Below are positions 1-12,300 of a stretch of DNA of 64,000 nucleotides, piece by piece (position 1 is the first letter of the stretch; every line of letters starts with the position of its first letter). The notes beneath the pieces were generated by a model that worked only from the letters and a program-made list of their open reading frames with translations, did no database searches and was not told where the DNA came from. Both the position numbers and the translations under genes were made by a program. The stretch lies in contig JAJNNQ010000019.1 of assembly GCA_027886175.1 (NCBI GenBank), forward strand, positions 15,114,501-15,178,500. Reading direction: 5' to 3'. The DNA comes from Phylloscopus collybita (Eukaryota > Chordata > Aves > Passeriformes > Phylloscopidae).

Positions 1-492
1 AACAGAAGCAAACCCACAGCACTGTACCAGCTGCCACAGAGCAGAACCCAAAGTCTCTAGATCCTTGCCTAGTCAATGAGAATTATCCCTTAAGAAGTGT
101 TAGGTCTAGGATTTTGGATTGCATTATATATTTATACATATATAAGGACATATATATGTATATATATAAATCAAAATAAATAAAAAATGTCACATTCCCA
201 ACACCAAGTCAGTTTCTTGTTTTTGGAAAGTGGTTAATGCGGGAGCAAAAGATGCAGTGGTTAAAAATGACCCAACATCCCCAGAAGAAATGATATGAAT
301 AACAAGGACATTTTGGTATAAAGTTAGTAGTCAAATTCTCCAAGGACGTCTTTTGGTTTTGCTTTTGAATTTCAGAGCCAAATGTAGTTTTTAAACCACC
401 TCCTTGATCTAACACTTGGAATTGCCGGCGTTGTCCAAATTCGTGGAATTTTTGTTTTTTCCTGTAACGTCACTTGGTTCTTGGCTACTAAC
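1..492 (-). other. CSNK1A1: CSNK1A1 last intron (partial)
   Basis: Sequence downstream of exon 9, cut by the window edge. No acceptor followed by the expected GTTTCTAA ending was found, so the final coding exon and 3' UTR lie outside. An AT-rich (TA)n-like tract covers about 123-190. Confidence 0.7.
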
Positions 493-641
493 CTTTCATG
501 TTACTCTTGGATTTGTCAGTTTGCTTGCCTGTGGGGGTTTGGGCCTGCTGCCCCTGCCCACTGGAAGAGGCTGCCTGCTGTGCTGCTTTCTGCTTTAACA
601 TTGTCCAGTCGAATGTGTAGTCATACTGGTGGTTCAAGGTC
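493..641 (-). CDS. CSNK1A1: CSNK1A1 exon 9, C-terminal tail with alternative donors
   Basis: Encodes the end of R286 and residues 287-335 ([10 protein letters not shown] to KSNMK) plus one base of G336. The acceptor is TTGCAG before 641. The main donor GTTAGT starts at 492. If it is not used, the frame reads G then TAG at 490-488. A second donor of GC type (GCAAGC, from 528) lies 36 nt upstream; its use would remove 12 residues ([12 protein letters not shown]), matching the known S/non-S isoform difference. The final exon (known ending G-F-stop) is not in the window. Confidence 0.95.
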
Positions 642-3600
642 CTGCAAAAGAGGGAAATGTTCTGCTGTAACACATCCGAGCCAACGCCAAGCCCTGCCTG
701 AAATCCCAGAACCAGGGGATAGCTCCTTCTGTAAGCAGCTTTAGAGATTATGAATGGTATAGAAATGCTAAGTATTACTAACTTAAAGGGATCCTTGCAG
801 CAAGCCCAAATGCCAGCCAGCAGCATTTACTCACTGCTTACACAAAGGTCTGCACTCGTGCAAGCAGCACTTCCTCCCAGCCCAGCTCACCCACTGTCTG
901 CACTGAGCTCCTGAACTTTTATTAATAAAAATATAATTTCAAGGAGAGACTGCAGTATTGTACATCACTGAATAGGAATTCTTTGGATTCCAGAAACCTG
1001 GGGGGAGACTCGAGAGATCAGTACCAGCCCTTCTTTTGACAGTGCTGTTCACTGCACAAGGTGGAATTTATGTTCCAGTTGCTCTAACGAGCTCAATGAA
1101 GCAGCACTCTTCTCCTCCACTGAAATTTCCCTCCTGGGAACCACTGCTGGGCCCAGCACCAATTTCCAAACATAAAAAGCTTCAAAGACTTCTACACCGA
1201 GGGGTCAATTTCATAAGGTACTTGCAACAGAACCTGAAGCATGGGCTCAACCCTGTGGTCACATCACACGATGCAAAAAAACAAGAGAATCTTTTCCCTT
1301 TATGTTTAACATTGAACAATAATTTTCAGGTCCTTTAAACAGCTTTTGAAGCTCTGAAATGAAAGGAAGTCCCAGAAGAACTCCCTACACCACACACACA
1401 GGAGCTGCTCTCTGCAGTGCCAGTCCCACAGAGCAGTTCCCAACTGGATCCCTGAGAAGGTTTTGTACTTTTCCACTTGGAGACTGACCTGAAAAGAATA
1501 CGGAATAATTGCCTCAGATACATGTAATCTGGTGCCTCTTCAAAGCGCAGGCCACGACAGTAGTTCAGATACATGGCAAATTCTGCAGGGAACCCCTGAA
1601 AATCAACAGTGTTAATCAAGCCACGGCTTGCAGCAAAAACCTTCTAACCAAAGGCAGAAAGATGTACATCTGTCCCTAACAGCAGAGGAGAACTGGTTGA
1701 AGATGTAGGAATTAATTCCACTTTGCCCCTCGTTGTTCATTTATTCTGTATTTCAGCATGTGGATTTGCTCAGGTAGACATTCCTTCCCCAGAACTCTTA
1801 AGGTTTGCAATCATAAACTCTCTGCTACCAGAACCTTCAACTTTTAACTTATTTATAAAGCACAATGTTCATGCTAATTAAACCTTGTGCTTATTAACTA
1901 AGTTTCTAAAATAATGATAATTATCTGGTAAGAGATTCACTCTTGTTTCCTTGATAATCTGCTTGCACATAATAGAGACAAGGTCAGTTAACAAGCATTA
2001 AGTGTGAAAACTTAAATTATGAAATCCTCCTTCAAAGATTTTCTGCTTTACATTTTTGAACATTCAATGCTGTATAAAAGCCTACCTGTAATAGGTAATA
2101 GCACACAGAACAGTGCTGTAATAAAATCACAGGGTGTAACATCCCTGGAAGTTCAAGGCCACACTGGATGGAGTTCTGAGCAACTGGGACTAGTGGAGGG
2201 TGTCCCTGTCCCCAGCAGGGGGTTGGATGATTTTTAAGGTCTCTCCCAACCCAAACCATTCCATGAACAGTTCAACAGCTTGGGAGGTGCTATCATAGCA
2301 TAGATATGTCTCTATAGACACGTCTCTCTTGGGAGACTCTGGGGATAGAGATATGTAGGACTGGAAAGTGCAATCCTTGGTGCTGCTGTCTGAGGTGCAC
2401 AAACCCTGCTATGTTCTCAAGGATCTTTGTTAAGAAGCACTGTGATGCCACAGTGTGAGAAGAGTGCTAAGGCTCAAAGGAAAACCTTGGAAAACCAAAT
2501 ATCAGTGGCCTCCAATTCCACTACAGTCACTGCCTGAGTTAGGGCAGACAATATGAACCCTCCTGGAGAGGCAGAAAGAGCTTGTGGGCAAGCCAGCCAG
2601 CTCCACCTTGGTTACTTATTTACTTCTGATGTCAAACTTGCACTGTAAACGCTGAAGAACTGAACAAGCCTCACGTAAGAGAGCTGGGAGCTTGCACAGC
2701 CAACAGTCAGCAAGACCTGAATGATGGTGGCATGAACTTTGCCAAGGAGCAGCAGCAAATGCTGCCCTGTACACACAATTCCCAGTCCTGCTGGGTGGCC
2801 AAACACAAGGCACCCAGTGCCTGCCAAAGCAGTATTATTCAGCAGCAAATGCCATGTGAGGCTATTTAATATATTGGCTCAAGTTTAGGGGAAAAAAAAA
2901 AAACAAAAACACCACCAAAAACCCCCACAAAAACAAACAACAAACCAAACAAGAAAAGCATTTCCATTTCACAGTGTGACATCATTTGGAAACTCTTACC
3001 TTACACAAAACCTCAACAGGAGTGGACATTTTCTTTTCACTAATCTTTTCATACTTTTGCTTCTTTGTTGCAGCCTGCGGAACATGTAGGTCACAATATA
3101 AGAGATATTGTGCAACACTGGATTAACAAGGACAGCAGTAAAAAAAAAAAAAATGACAAAAATCCTTTGGTCAACCATAAGTATTTTATGTGAAATCTCC
3201 AAGTCCCACACACTTATTGCAAAGAGAATGAAGGTCAATCTGGTATTAAGATTTGGCCACAGTTTAATACCATTTGTCGCAGTCTAATGCTTCCATCACA
3301 TGGCACAGCTCGTGTAGTTCTAGCTGCTGCTTTTGTCCATTAACCACACCAGACTTGCAGCTACATTTGCCAAAGTTGTATTAATTCCCACTCAGTGCCC
3401 CATTCAGGGCTGCTTCAGCACCCCTTACATTCATTTGCAGCTGAAGAGTTCCAGTGGCCCACAAGCTGCTGCCTTTTTAGAAACTGTGCAGCTGCAACAC
3501 CATTGGAATTACACAACTCTCACATGGAGAAGAAGAACAATTAAAACATGAAAACCAATCACTGGAGTCTAAATAAGTGAAATAAGAAATGTCTGCCACG

Positions 3601-6362
3601 TTTGTAGCTGGCTCCCATACATGGAAATCCTGAACAAGCCTGCTGCAGTTCATAATTATTCAGTTGTGCCATAACCTGGACTGAAGATACCACTGAGGCT
3701 GAACTTGCCAGGCAAAAAATTACTTCCATGCTCTCTCCAGCAATTCAAACAGCCACTAAAAATGTTATTTTCTATTTCCCAAAGGGGCCTCAGCCTGCAG
3801 CAGGACAATAGCTGGCAAAGATGATGTCAGCTATTGTTTAGCATAAATTTTAAGACAGTCGAACAATGCACATTTTGCCTGCTGCGTAAGAGGCAGAATC
3901 CACCGTCTATAAATATCGAGCTTTGGGAAAAGCTGCTTTGTACAACTGAGGCTAAACATTATATAAACCCACCTGACAGGCAGAAGCATGATACCCAAAC
4001 ATGAAAAAAAAAATATTAAAAGGGTGGGGGAGGGAAAAAAAAAAAGCATCATAACCTACCTTTAATCCTTGCCAAGGCAGACTGGTTCTGTTAAAGTACA
4101 TCAATACATAGCCTAGAGACTCCATGTCATCCCGACGACTGCAGGAGGAAAAACACAAAGAATTACAAATCTTGGCATTACTTACTTTATTCTACAGTGC
4201 TAGCATTCAAAAATTTAAATTAAAAAAATAATTCAGGAAAAAACCCTAAAAGAACCTTAAGATAGGAAGAGATCCTACTCATTTTTTTAAGGAAGGAATA
4301 TTCTGTAGGTATTGTGTGCTTTAAGTTTCCATCTGCAGTTACAATGAAACAAAACTTTGGGGAAAAAAAAAAAGAAACATGCAATGTCTTTCCTGCCTTA
4401 TTAAGCAGTTTGGGTAGAAACTGAGTATTTTCCTGTAGAAACCATGGAATGCATTGTAAGATAGAATGAGGTTAATGAGGTCATTAAAGCTGTAACATCA
4501 TGTCAGTAAAATTTTTCTCTGAACCTTGACTCAGTCTGGGATCAATGCTGGCCCCTAAAGGGCATTGCTCCTTTCCTTCTTCCCTTCTATCAAAAACCCC
4601 TGAGCTGTCTCTGATTTTAAAAGGCAGCAGTATTTACAAAGATGCATCAATCAATCAGAGAGGTGCCTCTGTCTTCTTCCCACAGAAGTCTGTTCCAAGG
4701 CAGCTGGAGAACTCCAAAGTGATCCAGCCACAGGCTTCACTAAGAACTTGCACAAACTCTCGTGCAAAAGGCTTCAAATGCTTTCTGCCCTGCACATGTT
4801 CCACATCCCCACTCTGGCCACATGAACACCACTGTACTTTGCTCACAGCCTTCCTGAGCACTAAGACCAGCACAGTTCACTGGAGTGGAAAACACAAACC
4901 AGGATTTTTTTTTTTTTCCCCTCTTGGCAAAGTTGCCTCTTCCCAGCTGTGGTAAAATCAGATTTTTCCTCCAACTGTCCTTCTGCAGCTGACATCTATT
5001 TAATATGAGGCAGAAAAATAACATCTTTCTCTCCTCCCTGCTCTCTTATGGGGACAACCTGATGGGTTTTGCTGCTGCTCTGCCACCCAGAGAAGGATTG
5101 AAAGGGTGGCAGGACTGACTCTGCAACCTCTTACCTCAATGAAGGATCAAAAGGCTGACAGTGGTATTGCAAACAGGATTACACACAAAGGTGAGGGGGA
5201 AACAGCTCCCCAGAAGGGGGAACAGGCTGTAACCTGATCTATCTGCAGATCTCGGTAGGAGAAGAAAGAGGTTGGTGATGTTTTGTGTTCTAGCCCAGCC
5301 AATATAACCAGAACAGCCTGGCACCCCCTCCCTCATGAGCCAGCTCCGTGACCCTTTGGGGAACAAAGGAAAAGCAATCCCAGGGGAAAATCAGCTTGGC
5401 TCCCTAAAGCTTTTAGCACAAGGCCAGAAAAGCTCTGCCGTGCCCAGGGAAGAGAGGATTGGTTCCCTTCCCTCAGCAGCAGCTACCTCTGAGATCATCT
5501 CAGCTGCAACATGAAACCACAGACAAAGGGCTGAAAAACGATCCTGAGCCCACCAATTCCAGCCTGCAAAACTTGCTAATTCTATTGCGACTGCAGATTT
5601 TAATCACCAACAGCACTCAGTGAACCTGTACAGGGTCACAACATAAAATTATGTTTCCTGAGAAGGCAGTGATAAATTCAGAAGCAATAAAGGGTTTAAG
5701 AGTATCCATCCCCCACCCAGCTCATTGTTTTAATGTTTAATGTCATGATCTTGTAGTAGGAAACATCTAGTTCTGTAAATCTCTAATGGGTACATTATTA
5801 CAATATATATGATAGAAGTAGTTTTCAGGATTTGGAAAACAGGACAATCCTCTCCATTATTAAAATAAATAACACTGGAAACAGCTCCTTGAGCACAGCT
5901 GTCATTACCTGCAGGAAAACATGTTCTGTAACAGTTAAAAGTACAGGACTAGAGGTTGAAATATTCTGCCATAAGCTCCAGAACTGGTTTCTCTTGATTA
6001 CAGGAATGCATTACTTCTTTGCCTCACTGCTGGCTTGACCTAGACAGTTGAGCAGCTTTTAGCAAGCACCAACCTACATTTCTAATTATAACAGAATTCC
6101 CATTACCAGCAGATATGGTGTAAAATCCAACTAAATTCAATTTCTGGGGTCCAACTAAATTCAAAAGCAACATTCTTTGCTGATTCCTCCTTCACCCTCA
6201 GGTGCAAGCACTGACATTCCCTTACCAGAACTGCCTGGGATCTGTGAAATACATTTATTCAGAGTGACACCTGTCATTTACCTCCCTGAGCCACATGCCA
6301 AGCTGGCTTAAATAATGACACTGCCAGACAATAAAATACCCTGAAGGAACCTTAAGGAAATT

Positions 6363-6398
<36 letters not shown>

Positions 6399-9300
6399 AC
6401 ATGGAGCCTTTTAAAGAATCTTTTGTGGGTTACATGTTCTGTTGAAGTTGACCACGAGAAATTCTGTCATTCCCATCTTGGTTAACACAAAGGTCAGAGG
6501 CACAGACGTTCCTGGAAGCTTTAACTATCCAAGAGAGGTAAAGCCACACTCTTCAGTCACCCACTACAATATTTAGGCACAGATGTAAGGAAGAGAGGCA
6601 TCCCTTGATATCCCATGAGTACCTAACACTCCCAAACAACCTGAAGTGCTCTCTCCACTGGAAAATGCTAAGATTCTGTAGGAACAAAATGCCTTTGATC
6701 CAGAAGATGTGTTTGTTGATTAAGCAAAGCTCAAATATATAAATACATCCACACATATGTGTACATACCTACAGACACAACTGCACCAGAAACTAAAACA
6801 CAGTGTGACTGAAGGTATTTAAGTCTTGCCTGCAGGCAAAAGGAGAAATAATGGTTTACTAACTTGAAGAGAATAAGAAAACAGGCCAGACACCAGCTTT
6901 GGAACACCCTTTCTGCTTGGAGAAAGGCCTCACATACCAGTCAGCAGCGGTGCCAACAGGTACCAACACATCAGCAAAGTGCACCATTTTATGTGTGAAG
7001 GGCCTCTGACAGACCCACATCAAAGTATGGCTTAACCTTTAAAAAGCCAAAATAATATGCAGAGCATCCACCTGATGTCTGCAAGACACACAGTCTCTTC
7101 AGGAAGCAAATTAGGTGCTTGGATTTTCCCCCATATCCCTGCACAGGCAGCCTAAAGGAAGAACACTTGCAAAGCCATGGATACACTTTTCATATAAAAT
7201 GAGCTCAGAAGTTCCCAAAGATCACCCTGCACCCTCCACGAGGTTGCACTCACCTCTGCTCAATGCCAAGGTGTGCATTGATGCTGGCATATCGAGCTGT
7301 GCCAGTGAGATTTTTGTCTTCTCTGTATGGTATGTGTTGCCTTGTCCTGTTGTCCCGGTACTTTTTGGCCAAACCAAAGTCAATAAGGAATAACTTCAAG
7401 AAAAATGAAAATAGGTTAGATTCCTATCCAATTCCCAAAATTCCCAACTTCTTTCACTAGGCATTAGCTATGCTTTAAGACACCCAGACAATGTAACAGC
7501 CTACAGTTAAAAGAAGCAAAGTAACAGTGCAGAGGCGCAACCAGCTTTAACTAGTCAGTTAAAAACTCAATGGTGAATTAGTTCAAGCCAGGTCTCAATC
7601 CCCTGGAATGGATTAGATGGTGCTACTCAGCCTCTGGAGCTTAGTTCTACCACTATTTTCTATCACTACTGTAGTCTGATGGCTGCAGTGCACAGCTGAG
7701 GGAGGAAGATGGTGAAAGCACATCCCAAACCCCACTGGCACCGGAGCAGGTCACACACACGGAGTTAATTAATGCACGAGGCACATCCTGCAACCTCCTG
7801 TCTCAGAGAACAGTGGCCATTCTGCAGAGCACAAGGCCAAAACCTTCCCCAGCAAACAAGACAGCTTGTTCTTGGCTCGTTTTAAGGCTCCCAGAGCACT
7901 GCCACAGCAGCAGGACAAACTTGCTGGTTTGAACACAGCCAGGAAGCTGGAGCCAAGGAATGGATCCAATCTGGGTTTCTAATAACCAAGCTTGCCCAAT
8001 GATTGAGTATTTAGCAACCTGAGTGTGTGGCAAAATTAGTGTGTGGTAATCAGTGTGCTGCCAGCCAGCCCACCTACAAAGGGTCATCCAGGCTGTACCT
8101 TCTTGGGCAAGATTTCAGGACTAGGCCAAAAAAGCTGAGGCAGGAAGAAGTACATAAGGAACCTTTCAAATTCTAGCACTCAGACTTCAAGCTACAAATC
8201 CTGATTCCAACGCTGGATTAATGCTACAGGAGCAAGGACTGCAATCCCTACAGACTGATCAGTGCTGCACAAGTAACTTGGGTGGGGGCTGAATGTGATA
8301 GAAAGAAGACATTTAAAGTTTGATAAAGTCTCAGTAAAAACCAACTCAGTATCACCTTAAAGCTCATTCCAGAACTGGAGATACATCTTTAAAAGCAAAC
8401 TTGAGACTAAAGTATAACCAAGGAAATGGGGGGGTCACTGGCACACTGGAAGTGCTGTGAACTAGGAAATTCAACTCTATATGAAGTATCCAAGATACTG
8501 GAAGTTTCTGAACTGCAGAGTAGCTACGGTTCAGAATTCTGATTCAAGGAGATTCACCAACTACAGTAGCCTAGACAGGAAAAAGCAAAGCTAAAATCCT
8601 CTTAAACTCTTGGTGCCAGAGCAGAAAACCTGGGGTTGAAGTCTTGCCATGATTTCCACACAAACACACAGCACTACAGTGCCACGTTTGTTGTTCAGGT
8701 GAAAGTCACCCTGAAAGCTTAGAATGCCTGGAGCAAGGGACATAAACCCAAGTTTTTAAATCAACTCCACTGCTCAGACAGCTCAGCAAGGTGTGGGGCT
8801 TGGCTGTGCTGCACCCACTACAGGCAGCTACTCTATGAGCATGGATATGTTCCCTAGCTACCAGGAAATCATCAGATATGCCAGGAAATACTTGATACTT
8901 AATCCCAAAGCAGACAATATAAAGCTTTATACGATTGCTATGGCTGCAACTTTCCTAGAAGCAAAGCCTGAGCTTGAATGCAATCCCTCATTTTCTGATT
9001 TGGTCCACAACACAGATCTGTAACTGGCTATTATTTTAGAGCAGCAGCTTCCCTGGGGAAGTTTGCTCTGTTGTTCCTTTGCTCAGGATCAGTCTCTATT
9101 TCCCTGTGGATGGGTTGAAGGCAAAAGAGCGAGTCCCTCCTGGAAAGAATTAAGCTGGGAGACACAGCCCAGTTTGGATGAGCACAGAACGTCCCAGTGC
9201 CAGCCCTCAGGAACACATTCCCAGATAACCTCACACCACCTTCATTCTGTTTGTTGCACTATCAGCAGGAAACTGGAGAAGTAGGGCACGATTTTTGCCA

Positions 9301-12300
9301 AGAGCAACTAGAGAAGTAGATCAAAGCCTGTGCCTCTGATAAGAAAGTTTCAGAAGCAGACAACAGAAGCCTGTCAGCTTGTGTACAGCAGGAATCTGCC
9401 CGGGATTTAATCCATGGAGACTCTTGTGGAGAGCTGTGGACCAATGGCCAAGCTCCTGAGCAGTGATTCATATTCAGCAATTTCCAGCTGTCCTGCTACC
9501 AACTGGCAAATGTCTTCCTCTCTCTGCAATTCATCTTCTCTTCCAGAGTCAGAAATACAACATTAGACACTGCAAGATAATGCTCCTCCAGACAGCTTGT
9601 TGGAGCAATTTCAGCTTTTAAGCACAATGGATGAAAATATTAAGTCTTCATTACACATTTGGGGTGATTTTGAACAAAAACTGCACGGGGAGGAGCCTGG
9701 CTGAAGTGATAACAGAACTTCTCCACATGCATCCACAGGAACTGCAGGAAGCCTCAGCAAGGCAAGCAGGAGCCCTGCTATTTCATGTTTATCCTTCACC
9801 ACATTTTTTAGGAGATTGCCTTTTGAGTTGGAAAGACCACAAATAAAACCTGCACCTGAAATCAAGCACGTACATTTATCCCTATCAAAGTTTAGAAATA
9901 ATTCCACAATTTAAACAAGCGCCACAGGGAAACATCTTAGTAATGTTACATGTTTGCCAAGTATGTCTGAATAATGCCAACATAAGAGGTGCTTTTGCAA
10001 GGTCTACATTCTCCAGAAAAACGAAATTAAAAAAAAAAAAAAAAAAACCAAAAAATAAACCAAACCAAACGAAAAAAAAAAAAACCAAAACAAAAATAAA
10101 GCACATGAATTTGGGGTTGAGGTTGGAATAGGAGACAGTTCAGACCTGGTTTAATCCTGAGAAAGATGGGTCCTGAGAAGTACTAACAGTCATGCTTCTT
10201 TTCCTCTTCCCCACTGGAGATTCTAAACACTGAACAAACAATAGAGGGTGGCAGTGCATCAAACAGTCTTGCTTACATTGCAACATTGGCCGGCGCAGAC
10301 AGGCAACACCGAGGCGTTCGAGAAAGAACAGGGTAGCCAAATGCCATCCTTCTTCCACCAAGCACTGTACTTTTCAAAAAAAACTGGTATCTTTCCATCT
10401 TTTTTTTTTTTTTTTAAACAATAGTTTGATTATTTAGAGTAGTATTATTTTTTTTTTCCAAGGCGAAAATTTGACAGATGGGACAAGGTAAATTTCAACC
10501 GTGAGCCGCTCCAAAATGGCACTGCCTTAACCAGGGATAGCAATGGTGACATTTGGCTCTATTAAAAAAGGAAATTCAGGTTTTTGCTTACAAAAGCAGC
10601 CTTTGGTTCCACAAACTGCCCTTCCCCCAAAAGACATTTAGAAAAAGTAAATCTTCAGTAAGGAAGAGGTAGAAGGCATTTAGTCACCTTAAAGTTTACT
10701 TTCATAAGCATGCAGGGCTTATTTCTAGCAGAGCTGGAAATTCATCTTTTATGGTGGGAGCAAAATTTCTCCCAATCACCAAATTAAAATTTGGGAAAAA
10801 ATTTTTTTTTTTTTTAATATAACTGACAGGAAGCTACTGGAACAAGATTACCATGCTGTTCTAGTCTTTGTGGCTGATTTTCTTTGAACTGTGTAGAGTC
10901 ATCTCTAAAAACCCCAAAACTACACTTGGTTAAAAAAAAGAAACATTAAATACTGTATGGTGGCAAGTGTTTCTTAAACAAAGCACTTGATTCCAAAGTG
11001 AAGGAACCCATTCCACACTTTGCTCATGTAAAACTATTAATTTGCACTTGTGTCAGGAACTACCTCCCTAACCCCCTGACACATAAGTGAAGCCCACAGC
11101 GTTGCATGGCTCCCTAACTAATGGGGAAAAAAACGAATGGTTTGCAGGCAATTTTGTCTTTCATTTCAGCTGATGCAAATCTAATGTGTTCCTCCTCTAA
11201 AGTAAGCACAGCAGCAATTTCTAGGCCATTAATCCACACCAAGATGAACTGGAGTGCAGCAATGCCAACCTAGCATGACTGTGCAAAAGTATAGAAAAAT
11301 GGCCCAAAAAGAACAATTGGAAATCAGAAACTAAAACTAGGAAAAAACCAAAATAAAAGTTTTCAAGTTCTACTTTGAGTCATGCCAGAAAATTAAGGAG
11401 CCTAAACTGCTCAACACAGCAGAGAAAAATAGAGCTGTACAGAGTGAAAGTATGAAACTTGGGAACAAACAAAGTTTAACAGCAACAGGATTACATAAAG
11501 ACTGCCTTTCAGCTGGAATTACAAGCTTTTCCAACAATGGTTGTCTCTAAACACTCAGTGCATTGCACCTCTTCAGACAAGAGCTGTTATCTCACATTAT
11601 CCAAGCCTTCCCCTTCTAATGCTCATGGCCCTGAAGTTGGCATTCATACAGGCAAACAAAGGTAAACATTTTGATTACTGGTAGTGCCTAACCAGATGAG
11701 ACATCCTGGGATGGCATATAGAGAAGATAAGTGGGAATCTTGCTTCCAATAAACAGCTTGATCACGTACATTTGTCCTCAAGTTAATTTCTAATCAGTAG
11801 CATGCTTAATGCATTGCCAATGCTGCCTGTCTGCCCGAGCTCGACATACAAATTGCAGGATTAAGCATATTTCACTCAAGAAAACTAAAAATAAAATGAA
11901 AAAGTTGCCTTCTAGGCAGGAAACATGCACTTCTGACTATGTTTACCCTTCCCAAAAAGTTTAACAACCTCAGCCCACCCCCCCACCCACCCCCAGCTTT
12001 TCTTCCCTCCCCACAAAGTAAACTGAGACAAAATTTTTGTTGTACAGCAGGTATTCTACAGCTTAACAGTTTTCCATCAACATAACTGCATCATTTCTTT
12101 TATTTATGAAGGCATCTGCATGTTGGCTCTTGGTCTTATCCACGATTCTGATGGTTGAAGAGACTTTACCAGTCTGTCACTGCAAGATTTAATGCCCTGC
12201 TGACTGGCAGGTCAGGAGTTCCCACATTGGCACAAATTGTTTTCATCCAAGGAAGTCAGCCCCAAAGCCAAAGATAGGATTTGACTTTTATCATAGAGGA

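Noticed and set aside
1..492. Search for miR-143/145 or the final CSNK1A1 exon
   Set aside because: Neither a matching hairpin nor the GTTTCTAA ending is present; both are expected further left.
8793..9023. 76-codon plus-strand frame in CSNK1A1 intron 4
   Set aside because: Ordinary composition but no similarity to a known protein, and no splice or promoter context; treated as chance.
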